A stretch of DNA of 64,000 bases from Ochotona curzoniae. Lineage: Eukaryota > Chordata > Mammalia > Lagomorpha > Ochotonidae. This document shows positions 46,521-57,330 of this stretch, piece after piece (within the stretch, counting starts at the first letter, position 1; every line of letters starts with the position of its first letter). The notes beneath the pieces are model-generated. The model searched no databases. It was not told the origin of the DNA and saw only the letters and a list, made by a program, of their open reading frames with translations. Both the position numbers and the translations under genes were made by a program. Location of the stretch: the NCBI RefSeq assembly GCF_017591425.1, contig NW_024467106.1, positions 22,744,501 through 22,808,500 of the forward strand. Reading direction: 5' to 3'.

Positions 46521-47685
46521 TCAAGAAAATATCTCTCAGCAGTGATTTCTGTAACCATATCTACTAAAGGCTGTGCTTCAAAATCCATACAACTGGGAAT
46601 GGTGGCATAACATAAAAAAAAAAAATCAGAATCTAAATGATGAAAAATGGACTGAAAACTAAGGTGAAATACAATATAGCTGGACACCAAGTATCCCAAT
46701 TAGGTGAAAAGGACAATTTTCTCTGTTCTGAATATGCAGGTGTGACTTAACTGCTGCCCTTGTGGAAAATACCAAGGAAGAATATGTGGACTATAAGGTC
46801 ATGATGAATCAGTCGTCTAATATGGCACTGAATTATAAGCTCCTTGGTATTAAAATCCTGTCTTGTTTGAATTATTGCCAGCATGGAATATAATTTGTGA
46901 GAATATCAGGTATTTATGGGATGGTGAATGTGGTTACTAGAATGATTGGATGATCCTACAGGTATAGGACATGAACTTTAAGCTGATGAGAGGTACATTG
47001 GCAGAAAAGAGACAAGAGAAACATGATGATGATGGAGAAGAACGCAGAAACTGCTTTACAAAAGCAGCAAAGAAACAGGAGCTTACCGTTCTTGGCAAAG
47101 TACAGATACAGTAAATGGAAGCTCCATGACAATTGTGCTTAATTTTTTCAAGAGGGTCAGTTTGTTTATTTCATCTCCAGAGAATAAATTATTTTCCGTT
47201 GTAAATGGATCAGAGTGGCAAATTTCATCTAATAGGGGGAAAGATTTTACGCTCTGAAAGGCAGAAGCCGTTGGTTATTCTCTAATATCCATTTTTCTTC
47301 ATTATGATAGAATCTTTTTTGATAAGCCTAAAATCAGCTTGTGTTTTTAGCTACATGTAACTGCAATGTGGTTGAGTTCCAACCAGCAGAAACTGAGCAG
47401 GGATGCTGTATGCATACCTTTCTTCTTACCAATGAAAATGTAGAATCCCATGATGATCAGAGTTGGAAAAGCTGTCATGGAGCATGACACGAAAGCAGAA
47501 GATAGACACTATTGGGGTTTCTAATGATTGCAGAGCTGTTGTGTGTTGTGTCTGAGTTGGACCACATATCTAAAAAATAAACTACATATTGCCAAAACCA
47601 CTACCATTTTATACCAGAGAAGCACTAACACTTTATGTGTCCATTCTTTCCAACAAATGATTTTGAAACCAATGATCTCCATAAG
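46521..47685. other. unassigned sequence
   Basis: No recognised repeat or gene. Confidence 0.35.
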
Positions 47686-48558
47686 AATTCAACAAGTGGC
47701 ACCTCCCTCGAGGGTAACCTCTCCCACTGGACAGCACGAAAACCAGGACAGGGACAGGGGTGGCTAGACAGAAAGGCACCTGCCAGTATGTGTGTGGGCT
47801 AGGTTGGTTGGGTTGAACTAGGCTTCAATGCCCATTGACAAGTACGAGAGCTAAATGGGATGTGGGACAGACTGGACGAGCCTGTGGTACATACTGGCAT
47901 GCATGGGAACCAGGGTAGGGAGCAGACCAGGTGGGGGTTATGGGGAGTTGCCCCAACTAGGCTGCAGCTCCCACTGGTTTGCGTGAGGACCGAGTATGAA
48001 GTGGTAGGATTGAGCTGGACTATAATACCCATTAGTTCAAGTGGAAGACAGGGCTGGAAACAGAACTGACCCAGCAACTGCAACAACCAGCATGTGCATA
48101 AGCTGATTGTGGTGACGGACTGTGCCAGACCCTGAACTGGCAAACTCACGCAAGATTCAGGTCTGGCATCATCTCAGATGAAGTTTCTTTGGAGATCCTT
48201 CCAACTGAAGTACTGAAATTAGAACCCCAACCACGAAGAGACTGTCAGCCAGTGGACTTTGAAGAGGTTTCATTGCAATTGGAACAGTGAGATTGGCAGC
48301 AATTCAGACCTGTTGAACCATCAAAACTGCTTGAGCAGGGCCCTCAGAGCATGCCTCACATCGGGGACCTGTGACGGGTGGGAGGCTGGGTGGGGTTTTT
48401 CCCTTTGTTTCTCCCTTTACCTCAGATACAGGGAAAAAAATATTAGTGTGGAAACAATGGTATTACCCACTTTCCTGTAGCCCTTGGCCCTTTCCACCCT
48501 AATCAACTAAGTAAGATTATTTTTAAAAAATAAATAAAATTTAAAAAAAATAATTCAA
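47686..48558 (+). mobile_element. LINE 3' end (probably lagomorph L1 3' UTR) with internal tandem repeat
   Basis: A GC-richer block of about 860 bp ending in ATTTTTAAAAAATAAATAAA and an A-rich tail at 48551. A short repeat AATTCAA flanks it (47686-47692 and 48552-48558). Its first half (about 47800-48080) is four or five diverged units of about 60-70 bp, each built on a 'ggct.caatgcccattg.caagta.gagag' scheme. No reverse transcriptase sequence is present, consistent with a 5'-truncated LINE. Assignment to L1 is inferred. The 116-codon minus-strand frame at 47799-48149 is a by-product. Confidence 0.5.
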
Positions 48559-50496
48559 GACGTATACGATGGAGGGAAGGATATCACTGGACTATCAGAA
48601 AAGGCACCCTACATGAATCTTCTCACTGTAGGATAAGGCTTTGGGAGAGTACCATGGAATTTGTGTTTTCCTATTATATCTTAAAATATATTTCTTTTTA
48701 AATTTAAATTGCAGGAAGATACACACACACACACACTTGTGTTAGTTGAAGACTAGCCAAAGAAATCAACTACTTTATTATTTTATTTTTTAAAATTTTA
48801 TTACAATAGTGAGGGGATGAAGACCCATGTGGGCCACTGATTGGGATAAAAAGGGTGAGGAGCAGAAATGGGTGGGCAGGAGGGTGAGAGAAATGCTTCT
48901 GCCTTCCCTCCAGTGTGTAGGGTGGGGTGGAGTGGGGTGGGAGGAAGTGAGTGCACCACTTACTGCTGTCAACTACATCTAATGGATGTAGGCAATGGAA
49001 GTGCTGCTTCAAGGACCCCAGTATGGGAGGAAACAGAACCACTTAAGATAACAACCAAAAAATTTGTCATCAAATGGGAACTATTAACATTTAGCTGGTA
49101 TGGGGGTGTGATGCACAAGCGGTAAATTTCCTTCAGGTCTTCAGAGGACAGAATTTTGGATCCATGGGTAGAAATACCAGGATTACTTTCCTGGATAAGC
49201 TTCACTCCATCTAACATGAATATCCATCAAATTTTTAGCTTCTTATATTATTTAATGTTTTGCTGATTTGAATCCAAAATAATTCAATGGTCCTTTGTCA
49301 CACTGATAATGTATGAGCTTGCAACACTGAAACCAAGACTTGTTTCTTTCTACCTATTAAAGCTAAGAAATTAATGAAGCAATATCTTAGAGTAAAATTC
49401 CAGATATTAGCTTAGAATGTATAATCTTCATCTCCTGCTATTGGTTCCAATATAGAGTTTTATTAATATTTACTAGGCTAAGTAGGTTTCATACTCAAAA
49501 AAGCTAGGCATAATCCCTATACTGATTGTATTTTAGTTATATATCTTTTTAGTGATCCATGCAAAGAATTATGGTCATAACCTTTGTTGAACAAATAAAA
49601 GCATCTTACATTAACACAGTGACTAAAGTATCAAATCCTCACTTCCCTCTTCTTAGTTGAGGCTTAGACTGGGAGGAAAATCTTTCTCTTGAGCACCCTT
49701 TCATTGCTGCCATTTTTCTGGAGTCCATGAAATGAAAGATTTTCCTCTCACTCTTTTTGAGTTTATTGGGGCTCTGCCAGCCATGCAGTTGGTTGGGATG
49801 ACTCTCCAGTTTCCACTGATTTACACTAAAGACTTTTATTTTTTGAGAGAGGAAGGCAAGAAAGTAGAGATCTCCCATATACTGGTTATTCCTCATCCTC
49901 AGGACTTGGCCAGGCCAAAGCAAAGATCCAAGTCCCTTAGAGGGTGGCAGAAACCTCAAAATCCATCCTGCACAACAGCATCAAAAATTTGCATTAAAAT
50001 GAAAATTCTTTGCTCTGCCTCAAACCTTGCAGCAGGAACTTGGGGGCCACTGGGGAAAAATCAGCTGAGGAACAATTGATACATGAAGTGATATAAACAG
50101 AGAATAAGTCAGGAATGCAGAGGAAGCCCCTACTTATTGCCTACAGAAACTCCTCCAAAGTTTATCATTTGAGTTTCAAAATTGTAAAGAATAAAAATGG
50201 AAACTCCTCTCTGGATTTGTAAACATGAGGGCCACACACACACAGAAACAAAACAAATCAGACTGAGAACTAGAATGCTAGCAAATACATAATTTTCAGG
50301 TACATTATTATGTCATTGTTGTCATAATCTAGGTACCACACATATGTAAATCAAAACTGAGTTCATACTAATCCAAATGTCTGTGTGCAGAATCTTTTGT
50401 CAGGCATAACAATTAGATTTTATGTTTCAAGAAATTGTTTATTGATGAGTCTAAGAAGATATCATTAAGAAATTTATGCATTATATATTCTATGTG
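48559..50496. other. unassigned sequence
   Basis: Contains an (AC)8 run at 48721-48736, a G-rich GGGGTGG-repeated patch at 48919-48943 and no recognised transposon. Frames of 106 codons (49639-49959, minus) and 115 codons (49732-50079, plus) overlap each other on opposite strands and show no family signature. Confidence 0.3.
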
Positions 50497-50942
50497 GGGG
50501 TCTACATAAAGTTTATGCAGTGTGAATATTATGAAAAATTATGCATAGATTTCATGAATAAGCCAAAATAAGCATATTTTCATTTCACTTGTCCATGAAT
50601 TTTTTTTTTTAGATTTTTACATTTTTCTTGCAAAGTCAGCTATACAGAGAAGAGGAGAAACAGAGAGGAAGATCTTGCGTCTGATGATTCACTCCCCAAG
50701 TGGCCGCAATAGCTGGAGCTAAGCCAATCCGAAGCCAGGAGCTTCTTCTGGGTCTTCCATGTGGTGCAGGGTCCCAAAGCTTAGGGCCATCCTCCACTGC
50801 TTTCACAGGTCACAAGCAGGGAGCTGGATGGGAAGCGGGGCTTCTAGGATTAGAACTGGGGCCCATATGGGATCCAGGACATGAAAGCTGAGGACCTTAA
50901 CTACTTCAGCATCGCGCCAGGCCCGAATTTATTGAAGTCCGC
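50497..50942 (+). mobile_element. possible small Tc1/mariner-like DNA transposon, interrupted by a SINE
   Basis: Left part 50497-50602 begins GGTCTACATAAAGTTTATGC and contains 'ttatgaaaaattatgcatagatttcatgaa' and 'aaataagcatattttcatttcacttgtccatgaat'. The right end resumes after the SINE as ATTTATTGAAGTCCGC. The outer ends are imperfect inverted complements of each other. The whole resembles a roughly 120-bp mammalian non-autonomous element ('..aatcaaaaagttcatggaaaa...ttccatgaactttttgaag..'). The family name is not certain. Confidence 0.5.
50597..50930 (-). mobile_element. C-type SINE inserted in a DNA-transposon-like element
   Basis: The body is about 50603-50924, T-rich end first, then the reversed C-repeat order with GATTCACTCCCCAAGTGGCC, reversed B box GGATTAGAACT, and the head ending CGCGCCAGGCCC. 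A short duplication GAATTT lies at 50597-50602 and 50925-50930. Mid-age by divergence. Confidence 0.9.
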
Positions 50943-51179
50943 TCATATACATGTGTGTAAGCTAACGGCTCAGCTATGTTTTCCTACAAATGGTTTAATC
51001 CTACCCCCTAAAAACAAGGAAAAAGAGAATAGTTCTAACATAACATATGGAAGCATTTTTGTGGGCAAATTACATGGGAACTAAAGAGAACAAGAAAGAT
51101 TTGTAAATACTGCCAGTTTGAATGTACCTTTTCAAATTCTATTAGGAAATATAAATCCTCTTATATCTAACTAAAAATC

Positions 51180-51300
51180 AACGTTTGTTCAAAACCTACT
51201 ATGTGCTAAATCCTTCCTAGGCATATTCTCTTATGTTTCTTCATTCAATTTCCAGAATAATTCTATGATGTCTCTTTTCCAGTTATTTACAGATACACAC
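51180..51300 (-). mobile_element. MIR/L2-end relic
   Basis: 'caaaacctactatgtgctaaatccttcctaggcatattctcttatg' then 'caatttccagaataattctatgatg' is the reversed MIR 3' half. Confidence 0.65.
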
Positions 51301-51524
51301 ACACGTACATATACACATATCTGTACTTACATATTTCTAATATGTAGTATAATGTTACGATGTAAATAGTCAGTCATACTAATATACCCACATCTAAGCA
51401 TTATCTTTTTCCAACAAGGATAGCTCAAACCTACTCGGTTAGCAAAAGTCTTAAGTTCAACACATTAATAGTAACAATTCTCGTCCCACACGTTATCCTT
51501 GCTAACTGCCATTTCATTCTGCCT

Positions 51525-51790
51525 CTATGTGTTCAACTTTTTATTTGTGGTTTCTTCATAGAAGTTAAATCATTACACATTTTCTTTCTGTGTCTGGCTT
51601 ATTTCACTCACCAATATATGGTGGCAAATATCAGGATATACCATTTTTTAGACTGAATAATATTGCATAGTACATACATATGATTTTTATTAATTCTTCA
51701 GAATTAAGTTGTTCCCATAGCTAGGATTTTATGAATAATGCCTCAAGTAAACATGGCAAGGCAGATCACTCAACAAGTTGATGACTTTAT
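51525..51790 (-). mobile_element. L1 ORF2 3'-end fragment (reversed)
   Basis: GTGTTCAACTTTTTATTTGT, TTTCTGTGTCTGGCTTATTT, 'cactcaccaatatatggtggcaaatatcagg', 'agactgaataatattgcatagtacatac' and 'ggattttatgaataatgcctcaagtaaacatgg' reproduce the reversed L1 ORF2 terminus nearly step by step. Confidence 0.88.
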
Positions 51791-51834
51791 TGCTTTATAA
51801 ATAAGCCTCGCCATGGGACCACTGTTTTCAAAGA

Positions 51835-51985
51835 GAAGCCTCCTCACATTTGTTGGAATTGCTATTATAAAGAGGGCATTAATGAATTTTAGAGAGGTTG
51901 TCAGGAAAAAGGAACCCTTGCAAGTGGCCAGTAGAAATGCCAACTGGTTGACCATTATGGAAAACAATCTTTTAAGATTTAAGTG
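51835..51985 (+). mobile_element. L1 ORF2 fragment
   Basis: 'gtcaggaaaaaggaacccttgcaagtggccagtagaaatgccaac' and 'accattatggaaaacaatctttt' correspond to ORF2 'aggaaaaagggaacccttgcacactg..ggtgggaatgtaaactggtgcaaccactatggaaaacagt'. It faces away from the reversed fragment to its left, giving a head-to-head pair. Confidence 0.8.
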
Positions 51986-52215
51986 TGGTCAAGCACTGGG
52001 CAGAGCAAGGGGAACGTTACTAGGCGAGCCTGGACCCCACAGCAGAGTGGATGGATTTGAGTCTCTTCTAATGTGTATCCCAAGAGGATCAGGGCTTTGG
52101 CCCAACAAAGCCCAGGCTGTTGCAGACATTTTAAGAGTGAATCAGCAAATGAAGGACATCTATCTATATTATTTCTTCATTTTTCTCTTTCCCTGTCTTC
52201 CCAATAAGCAGTAAA
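51986..52215 (+). mobile_element. old C-type SINE, mostly its 3' half
   Basis: 'aagcccaggctgttgcagacattttaagagtgaatcagcaaatgaaggacatc' is the C-repeat 3' half. The 5' part is recognisable only vaguely, so the start is approximate. Confidence 0.6.
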
Positions 52216-52224
52216 TATGACCAA

Positions 52225-52840
52225 AAATTAAAATGGAGGTGAAGATTTTTTTATCCTGTTTTACAATCGAGAAAACTAAAGACCCCAGGATGAGGTAATG
52301 TGCCACAATGTGAGGAAAAAAATAAACCTAGATGTCCTGATAATAAATTTGGTACTTTCATATTCTAATACTCTCCCTAATCAATGCTAGTTTTTAGTTA
52401 ATCATTAACTAAGAATTTACTACCAGTTTTAGCAAAATTTATTTTTACTAAATACTTTATTCCATTTGGTCCCCCTGGTGTCACCCATGGCCTAGTAGAG
52501 ATGACATTTCCATTTTACAAAATTGGGTGGGATGAACAAGCAGAAACTCTAGGAGATCCAGTGACTTTTTTATTTCCTAGACATCTTAGCAGTGGAATCA
52601 GAACTTGAACCCAATTGCTCTGAATCTAAATATATGTTCTGTTCACTGCCTCTGAGTTTAGGAAACACAATATTTTTGCAGCCATCTGCTAGCATGTTGT
52701 ATATAAATTTCAATACACATCACAACCCTGACACTAGGGGATATCCCCATTTCAGAGATGCATAAACGATCCCCTAAAGGCAAGGGAGGTTAATTACTGT
52801 TGGAACTGATTCAGACCTAAGTCTGTAACACACTGATGTA
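52225..52840 (-). mobile_element. three successive MIR relics in the same orientation
   Basis: Unit 1 (about 52225-52375) has TCCTGTTTTACAATCGAGAA; unit 2 (about 52455-52685) has TTTCCATTTTACAAAATTGG and 'ggaatcagaacttgaaccc'; unit 3 (about 52690-52840) has ATATCCCCATTTCAGAGATG and a 'ggaactgattcagacctaag' block. Each is the reversed MIR core with its head. Confidence 0.7.
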
Positions 52841-52848
52841 ACTACAAA

Positions 52849-52871
52849 CACACACACACACACACACACAC
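52849..52871. repeat. (CA)n microsatellite
   Basis: About 11 uninterrupted units directly after the third MIR. Confidence 0.95.
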
Positions 52872-53102
52872 AGAATGCCATTTAAAGTGAAAAAAATTAA
52901 TATGTGCAAAGCAGTCCTTATCAAAAATGTCAATCTGGAAGCTCTTAGTTTAGATCACAAAGATATATATATATTTATATACAATTATGTTTAAATATAG
53001 GCAAAAGTTACTCAATGGATTCCATATAGTCAAGATTCCATATAGTTAAAAACTGAGTTGAACCATTTTAAAAGCACTTGACTATGTGGAGGTTCACCTT
53101 CG

Positions 53103-53425
53103 AGGTGGCTACTGTGGCTTAGCAGATAAAGCTGTAATGCCAGTATCCCATAAGGCACCAGTTCAAGCCCTCATTGCTCTATTTCTCATCCAATTCCTTG
53201 CTAGTGGCATGGGAAAAGCAGTGGTGGACAGCTCATATTCTTGGGCCCCTGCTACCTACTTGTAAGATCCTGACTCCTCGGGTGGCCAGGCTCAGAATCA
53301 GTCATGGATATTGTGGCTACTTGGAAAGTGAATTGGCAGGAAAAAAGATCTCTATCTGCTTCTCTCTTTCTTTCTCTATAACTCTGACTTTAAAGTAAAA
53401 AAAAAAAAACACATAAATCTTAAAA
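53103..53425 (+). mobile_element. old C-type SINE, full length
   Basis: GGTGGCTACTGTGGCTTAGC, 'gccagtatcccataaggcaccagttcaagcc' (older B box AGTTCAAGCC), 'gtggcatgggaaaagcagtgg', 'cttgggcccctgc', 'ttgtggctacttggaaagtgaa' and an A-run followed by ACATAAATCTT. Confidence 0.85.
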
Positions 53426-53954
53426 CAACAACAACAAACCACCCACTATGTTCAAGCTAAGTAGACATTTGAAATAGCACTTAAGATGTCACTGGAAATC
53501 CGCTTTATTTCATGGTCCAGATTTTCATAATCAAATTTAATTAAATGAGAATACATGCTAACTGAAAAGCATTACATTAATATTAGTTTGTGTTAGGGTG
53601 ATGGGTATCATAAAGTAATTCCCCTTTTAAAAGTCATATTCTTGTACATCTTTCATTCAAAACTCAGACAAATAGGATTGAAAGTAATACTGTTATGTTA
53701 AACCATACTATAAAGTAAATTGAAAGTTTTGCTTTTGAAGTTTGAAAGGACAGTCAAATGTTGCAGGAATGGAGCCCATTATATAGAGATTCAGCCCATT
53801 ATCAAAAAGCAAAGTTTTTCCTGGGCATAAACCACTAATACTAAGGTCACTTGAGGTTCACACACTGCAGACATAGTCTCACTGAAGTTTTAATTGTTTA
53901 AGAACTTCTACTTAACAAATATTTTAGAAACATTTGGAATATATATAATATTCA
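53426..53954. other. unassigned AT-rich sequence
   Basis: No recognised element. Confidence 0.35.
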
Positions 53955-54085
53955 AGTAAATGCTCATTGAATCCCTGCTAAATAACAAACGACTGTAAAG
54001 AAGCCATTATCATTTCCATTTCGCAGATAAGGAAACTGGGATATAGAGATGAATTATACCACTTTTCCAAAATGATGAAGATAAT
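53955..54085 (-). mobile_element. MIR SINE relic
   Basis: 'aatgctcattgaatccctgctaaataac', 'attatcatttccatttcgcagataaggaaactgggatatagagatga' show a well-kept reversed MIR core. Confidence 0.8.
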
Positions 54086-54090
54086 AATAG

Positions 54091-54398
54091 AGCCCAGTGT
54101 GGTAGCTTGACAGCTAAATTCCTTACCTTGTACACCCTGGGATTCCATATCGCTGCCAGTGCTAACCCCAGCAGCCCTCTTTCCCATTCAGCTTCATGCT
54201 TGTGGCCTGGGAAAGCAGTGGAGGACGTCCCAAAGCCTTGGGACCCTGAGTATGTATGGGAGACTTGTAAGAGTCTCCTGGCTCCTGGCTTCAGATTGGC
54301 TCAGCTCCGGCCATTGCAGCCACTTGGGGAGTGAATCAACGATGGAAGATCTTCTTCCTTTCTGTCAGTGTAGATTTCCAATAAAAATAAAATAAATC
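54091..54398 (+). mobile_element. C-type SINE, pika-like, moderately diverged
   Basis: Starts AGCCCAGTGTGGTAGCTTGA, B box changed to AGTGCTAACCC, 'cttgtggcctgggaaagcagtggaggacg' and a tail AATAAAAATAAAATAAATC. It directly abuts the next SINE. Confidence 0.9.
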
Positions 54399-54726
54399 TG
54401 GGACCAGTGTTGTGGCAAAACAGGTTAATATACCAACTATGACAACCATGCACACTGAAGTGCCAGTTGGTGTGCCAGCTGCTCCAATTCTGATCTAGCT
54501 CCTTGCTAACAAGCCTGGGGAGGCAGCAGAGGAATGCGCCTTGCCCCCCACGTCAGAGAGCTGGAGGGAGGTCTGGACTCTTGACTCTAGTCTGGCTGAG
54601 CCCTAGGCGTTGCAGTCTTCTGGGAAATGAACTGCCACCTGGGAGGTTTCTCCTTCTCTCCCTCTCTGCCCATCTGTCACTCTGCCTACAAATCAACATT
54701 TTTTTTTCCAAAGGAAAGAATCAATA
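54399..54726 (+). mobile_element. old C-type SINE
   Basis: 'gggaccagtgttgtggcaaaacaggttaat' head, 'ccagttggtgtgccagctgctcc', 'ctccttgctaacaagcctggggaggcagcagagga', 'gttgcagtcttctgggaaatgaac' and a CT-rich 3' region with a T-run. It has the older subfamily structure. Confidence 0.8.
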
Positions 54727-55445
54727 AATTAAGCCAAGCATTCCAATGTTGTGCCCTATACTATTTTGTCTAGACTTTTCTAGAAGCTTCGCAATTCGCC
54801 TATTAAGTATGGCAGCAATAGCCATACCTAGTTCTTTTTATTTTCACTGAATTATTGCAATCACTTAAAAAATTATTTTCACTTAATTTCTCACTCATTC
54901 TTTATTTTGAAGCTTTAATGATTAAGGTATTCCAATCAGTCTCAAACAGTTTGTACCATGGAAGTGTTCTCCCCTTTCAATACCAACCCCAAAACAACAC
55001 AAAGCATAAATAGAACATAAAGCTCTGTCATTGGCCAAAGTAAGAAGCAGGTTTAATCCCAAACAACTGTACATCGTGAAGAGAGATCGTGGTGGTATTA
55101 CACCAGGAAAAGTCAGCAGCAATAGATCTTCAATATGTCACAGCAATACACTCAAAACTAAAACACCACAAGCAGCATGCACACATGCATGTCTAGATAA
55201 AATAAAATGAATCATTTCTTTAAAGACTCAACAGGTTTGAGATACCCAGGCAGAGAATTGCAAAAAACAAAGAAGTGGAAAGATAAGCCATTTCTGTAAT
55301 AAGCCATTTATGTTGAATCGCAGAGGTTCAAAGTCTTGGAAAATCAAAATGTATAAAAATATGAAAAAAAGTTTCTCCCTCTTTGTATCTCATACATACT
55401 GAACACACACAGAGAAAAGAACCCACAATAGAGATACAAGAGTGT
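54727..55445. other. unassigned sequence
   Basis: No recognised repeat or gene. Confidence 0.35.
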
Positions 55446-55810
55446 AAGAAAAGGGCCGGGCCCGGCGGTGTGGCCTAGCAGCTAAAGTCCTCACCTTGAA
55501 CACTCCAGGAACCCATATGGGCGCCGGTTCTAATCCCGGCAGCCCCACTTCCCATCCAGCTCCCTGCTTGTGGCCTGGGAAAGCAGTCGAGGACGGCCCA
55601 AAGCCTTGGGACCCTGCACCTGTGTGGGAGACCCAGAAGAAGTTCCTAGCTCCTGGCTCCGGATCGGCATAGCATCGGCCGTTGTGCTCACTTGGAGAGT
55701 GAATCATCAGATGGAAGATCTTCCTCTCTGTCTCTCCTCCTCTCTGTATATCTGAATTTGCAATAAAAAGATTTAAAAAAAAAAAAAAAGAAAGAAAGAA
55801 AGAAAGAAAT
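55446..55810 (+). mobile_element. young C-type SINE inserted at the 5' edge of another SINE
   Basis: The body starts at 55458 with GGGCCCGGCGGTGTGGCC, B box GGTTCTAATCC is intact, and the tail is a long A-run passing into (GAAA)n at about 55788-55809. AAGAAAAGGGCC (55446-55457) and AAGAAATGGGCC (55804-55815) match at 11 of 12 positions. The second runs into the first bases of the next SINE, so the target was that SINE's 5' boundary. Confidence 0.92.
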
Positions 55811-56120
55811 GGGCCCAGTATCACCATTGAATGGCTGAATCATTGCCTTACATGTCCAGGGATTCCATATGCCTATCTGTCTGCTACACTTCTAATCCAT
55901 CTCCCTGCTTGTGGCCTGGGAAAGCAGTGGAAGATGTCCCAAAACTTTGGAACCCTGCACCCAGAAGGGAGACCTGGAACAAGCTCCTGGCTTCTGCCTT
56001 CAGACCAGCTCAGCTCTGGCCCTTGTGACCACTTGGAGAGTGAGCAGCAGATAGAAGATCTTTCTGTCTCTCCTTCTCTATAAATCAGCCTTTCAAATAA
56101 AAATAATTAAACTTAAAAGA
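55811..56120 (+). mobile_element. older C-type SINE
   Basis: Starts GGGCCCAGTATCACCATTGA, then 'ccctgcttgtggcctgggaaagcagtggaagatg', 'ggaacaagctcctggc', 'agctctggcccttgtgaccacttggagagtgagcagcag' and a tail TTCAAATAAAAATAATTAAAC. More diverged than its 5' neighbour. Confidence 0.88.
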
Positions 56121-56244
56121 AGTTTAAGAAAAATATGATAAAGTAATGGGACAAAATACAACATCTAAGGTCAAAGGGAAGGGAACATAAAAATGTAACT
56201 ATTCATATTAATTAGTACTAGAAATAGAGGGGTGAAGTTCAAAC

Positions 56245-56362
56245 TGACTAACAAGCTCCTGGCTTCTGCCTGGCTCAGCCTCAACCACTGCGGCCCTTGG
56301 GCAGAGTGAATCCTCCTCTCTCAGTAGCTCTGCTTTTCAAATAAATAAATAAATCTTTTAAG
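56245..56362 (+). mobile_element. C-type SINE 3' fragment
   Basis: 'acaagctcctggcttctgcctggctcagcctcaaccactgcgg' to 'tttcaaataaataaataaatctttt' is the last third of the repeat only; it is 5'-truncated. Confidence 0.8.
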
Positions 56363-56689
56363 AAATGGATAGTGCTGTCGGAAAAAAACTAAATGAGCAT
56401 GTTATGTTTATACAGGTCAGTTAATATAAGAAAGAACCTATTGACAACAGAAAAAAGGACACAATCACAAAATACATAGAGATAATTTTTACATCCAGAA
56501 ATCATACAATTTTTAATTTAGTGAAGAACCCAGACTTGAACAAATGAAAGGCATTCTTTACTCTCAGACAAGAAAAAAAAAAAATTGGGACAATGTCTAC
56601 TCTTTCTTATCCATAAGTTTTAAATTATCTTAATAAAAAGATCAATAGTCTTGCTATATAGCTAGAATTATACAAACCAACTATAAATC
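56363..56689. other. unassigned AT-rich sequence
   Basis: Possibly part of the decayed L1 that follows, but nothing can be aligned with confidence. Confidence 0.3.
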
Positions 56690-57330
56690 ACAAATGGGGA
56701 ATGGTAACATAAAAAATACACAAGACGATTCTATAGGAAAAGTTGACAGGGGAAGATATCCCTATAGATTGGAGAACATTTTTTAAGTTAGTATAATTAA
56801 GCCAGTGTCATTCTTATGCATGAATAGAGATTAAAAAACATACATAAAGCCACTTAGCATATGATGAGATGGTTATATGGGGAAATGAAAGATTGTTGAA
56901 TGAATGAGTAATCTTCTTGAAAAAACAGAAATCACTACCACATAAATATAACATGGATCTACCCAAATGGGTTACATATGGATAAATCACTTAAGTGTAA
57001 CAACTGAAGCTCAAAAATTCCACAAAGAAAATGTAAATTTTTTATATGCTTAGATGAGGTCAAATCATAACAGATTGTTTTTATTTGCCTAACATTTATG
57101 TATGGTAAATAAAAGATACACAAAATTAAAAGACAGTCAAAAATCTCAGTGAATTAAGTAATACATATGAATGTCATTTATGTAAAAATATAAAGAGAAA
57201 TGCTGCACATAAATAAAACACTCCAGTCTTTTACAGAAAAAAAAATGGCAAGCAGCATGAATATTCTCACGGAAGAAATAGAAAACTTTTTGACATACGA
57301 AAATTTTGAATTCACAACCAAAGAAATAAA
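56690..57330 (+). mobile_element. possible very old L1 ORF2 fragment
   Basis: 'aattaagccagtgtcattcttatgcatgaatagagat' recalls 'aagacagtgtggtactggcacaaaaatagaca'. 'gataaatcacttaagtgtaacaactgaagctc' recalls 'ggattaaagacttaaatgtaagacctgaaacc'. 'aaaattaaaagacagtcaaaaatctcagtg' recalls 'aaattaaaagacaaa...actgg'. The order is right but identity is low. Confidence 0.4.

Noticed and set aside
47799..48149. 116-codon minus-strand frame
   Set aside because: Lies within the LINE 3' end tandem repeat and is antisense to it.
55788..55809. (GAAA)n as an independent microsatellite
   Set aside because: It is continuous with the poly(A) tail of the SINE and most likely grew from it.
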